Positions 20,751-21,393 of a stretch of DNA of 21,393 nt are shown piece by piece. The notes beneath the pieces were generated by a model. That model worked only from the letters and a program-made list of their open reading frames with translations. It had not been told where the DNA came from and searched no databases. Numbering within the stretch: position 1 is the first letter of the stretch; each line of letters opens with the position of its first letter. This stretch comes from Caryophanales bacterium (GTDB lineage Bacteria; Bacillota_I; Bacilli_A; RFN20; CAG-826). The stretch covers positions 1 through 21,393 of the forward strand of contig JAEEHE010000143.1 of the NCBI GenBank assembly GCA_016280685.1. The letters run 5' to 3'. The translations under genes were made by a program, and so were the position numbers.

Positions 20751-21393
20751 AAAATTTTTTATCGTGTCATCGTATAATTCGGGATTTTGGTTACGGATAT
20801 GAGAGTGAGTGCCGAAATCAAACCAAGCGATTTCTTTCTTCTCACTTTTGGTTTCCTTAAATAAGATTTCCGCGTTCTCAGGAACCGAATATTTATCATT
20901 CTTAGAATGAATAAATAAGATAGGGATATCTAATTTCTTTACACATTCTAAAGGATTGGATTGCTTGACGGAGACCCCTGTATAAATCTTGAACCACATC
21001 CAGATGAGATAGAAAACCGGAAATACTTTATGTCCTAAGTCGACATAATGACGTCTATAGGAATCCAAGAAATTGATAAAGCAGCCATCGACAACAATCT
21101 TCTCAACATAGTTCTCATTTAAAGGAGAGGTCGCCGCTAATAAACCACTAGAGGCACCGACACAGACGCAGTGCATAACGAATTTGTCTTGGTGGAATTC
21201 TTCTTTGATATATTTCATCCACGCTAAGACATCACCACTCTCTTTAATACCAACTGTCGAGAGTTGACCTTCGCTATAACCATGGGCTCTTTGATCGATA
21301 AATAACAAATTATAGCCGCTTTCTGCATATGGTTTTGCGTAGAAATAGGCATACATTAAGCATTCACATCTACCGCATAAGAACAAAGCGGTT
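20739..21393 (-). CDS. Alpha/beta hydrolase, 5' end outside the window
   Basis: At least 217 codons. The frame is open to the right edge and continues upstream of the first possible TTG with hydrophobic strand residues, so the N-terminus is missing. Alpha/beta-hydrolase features are GYNLLFIDQRAHGYSEG (strand 4 and the loop after it), the nucleophile elbow G-A-S-S-G in CVGASSGLLAA, the acid candidate Asp in IHSKNDKYSVPENAEIL, and the His in GTHSHIRNQNPE. Together they give an intact Ser-Asp-His triad, so the enzyme is probably active as an esterase, lipase or peptidase-like hydrolase. No N-terminal signal can be judged. It lies upstream of degV on the same strand with 34 nt between, but degV has its own promoter. 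Confidence 0.9.
   Translation of the reverse strand, partial: TALFLCGRCECLMYAYFYAKPYAESGYNLLFIDQRAHGYSEGQLSTVGIKESGDVLAWMKYIKEEFHQDKFVMHCVCVGASSGLLAATSPLNENYVEKIVVDGCFINFLDSYRRHYVDLGHKVFPVFYLIWMWFKIYTGVSVKQSNPLECVKKLDIPILFIHSKNDKYSVPENAEILFKETKSEKKEIAWFDFGTHSHIRNQNPELYDDTIKNFLTK

Noticed and set aside
1..21393. Use of the Mycoplasma code (UGA as Trp)
   Set aside because: Tryptophans in all conserved motifs are TGG, and no gene requires an in-frame TGA.

Overview
The window is a compact, AT-rich chromosomal segment of a low-GC Gram-positive bacterium, most likely a Mollicutes-adjacent or Erysipelotrichia-like Bacillota lineage. This is inferred from the composition, the Bacillota-type genes (YgaC-type DUF402 phosphatase, ThiT, DegV, TupA-like ATP-grasp) and the stop codons. 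Of the 25 genes called, about 20 end in TAA, 4 in TAG and 1 in TGA. Tryptophan is read from TGG and no gene needs TGA as a sense codon, so the standard bacterial code fits.

Layout. (1) Positions 1-2331: three plus-strand membrane-protein genes of unknown function, one cut by the window edge, closed by a terminator. (2) Positions 2323-8050, minus strand: a two-TM protein, a DUF402 nucleotide phosphatase, tsaE-tsaB-rimI-tsaD (tRNA t6A synthesis and ribosomal protein acetylation, genes touching or overlapping), asnS, and a previously uncalled 49-codon membrane miniprotein that shares the terminator of block 1. (3) Positions 8117-9961, minus strand: uracil-DNA glycosylase, then a ThiT-like vitamin transporter under a TPP riboswitch with a readable Shine-Dalgarno sequestration switch. 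(4) Positions 10017-18735: a surface-polysaccharide locus with three GT4 glycosyltransferases, a Wzx-type flippase, a TupA-like ATP-grasp ligase, a Wzy-like polymerase candidate, a lipoprotein and a small membrane protein. The genes alternate strands and meet tail-to-tail with abutting or overlapping stop codons. No initiating phosphoglycosyl transferase and no Wzz are present. (5) Positions 18774-21393: a complete transcription unit for a 48-aa acidic miniprotein, facing a membrane-anchored XRE-type regulator, then degV and an alpha/beta hydrolase cut by the right edge.

Polysaccharide export would run as: glycosyltransferases build a lipid-linked unit inside the cell, TupA may add an amino acid or peptide-like substituent, Wzx flips the unit, the Wzy-like protein joins units, and the lipoprotein acts outside. 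The most interesting general signal is regulatory. Genes that head their own transcript often have a -10 hexamer exactly 6 nt (or 8-9 nt) before the ATG and no Shine-Dalgarno sequence, implying leaderless mRNAs. Genes inside operons or behind longer leaders have good Shine-Dalgarno sequences. No mobile elements, CRISPR arrays, tRNA or rRNA genes were seen.
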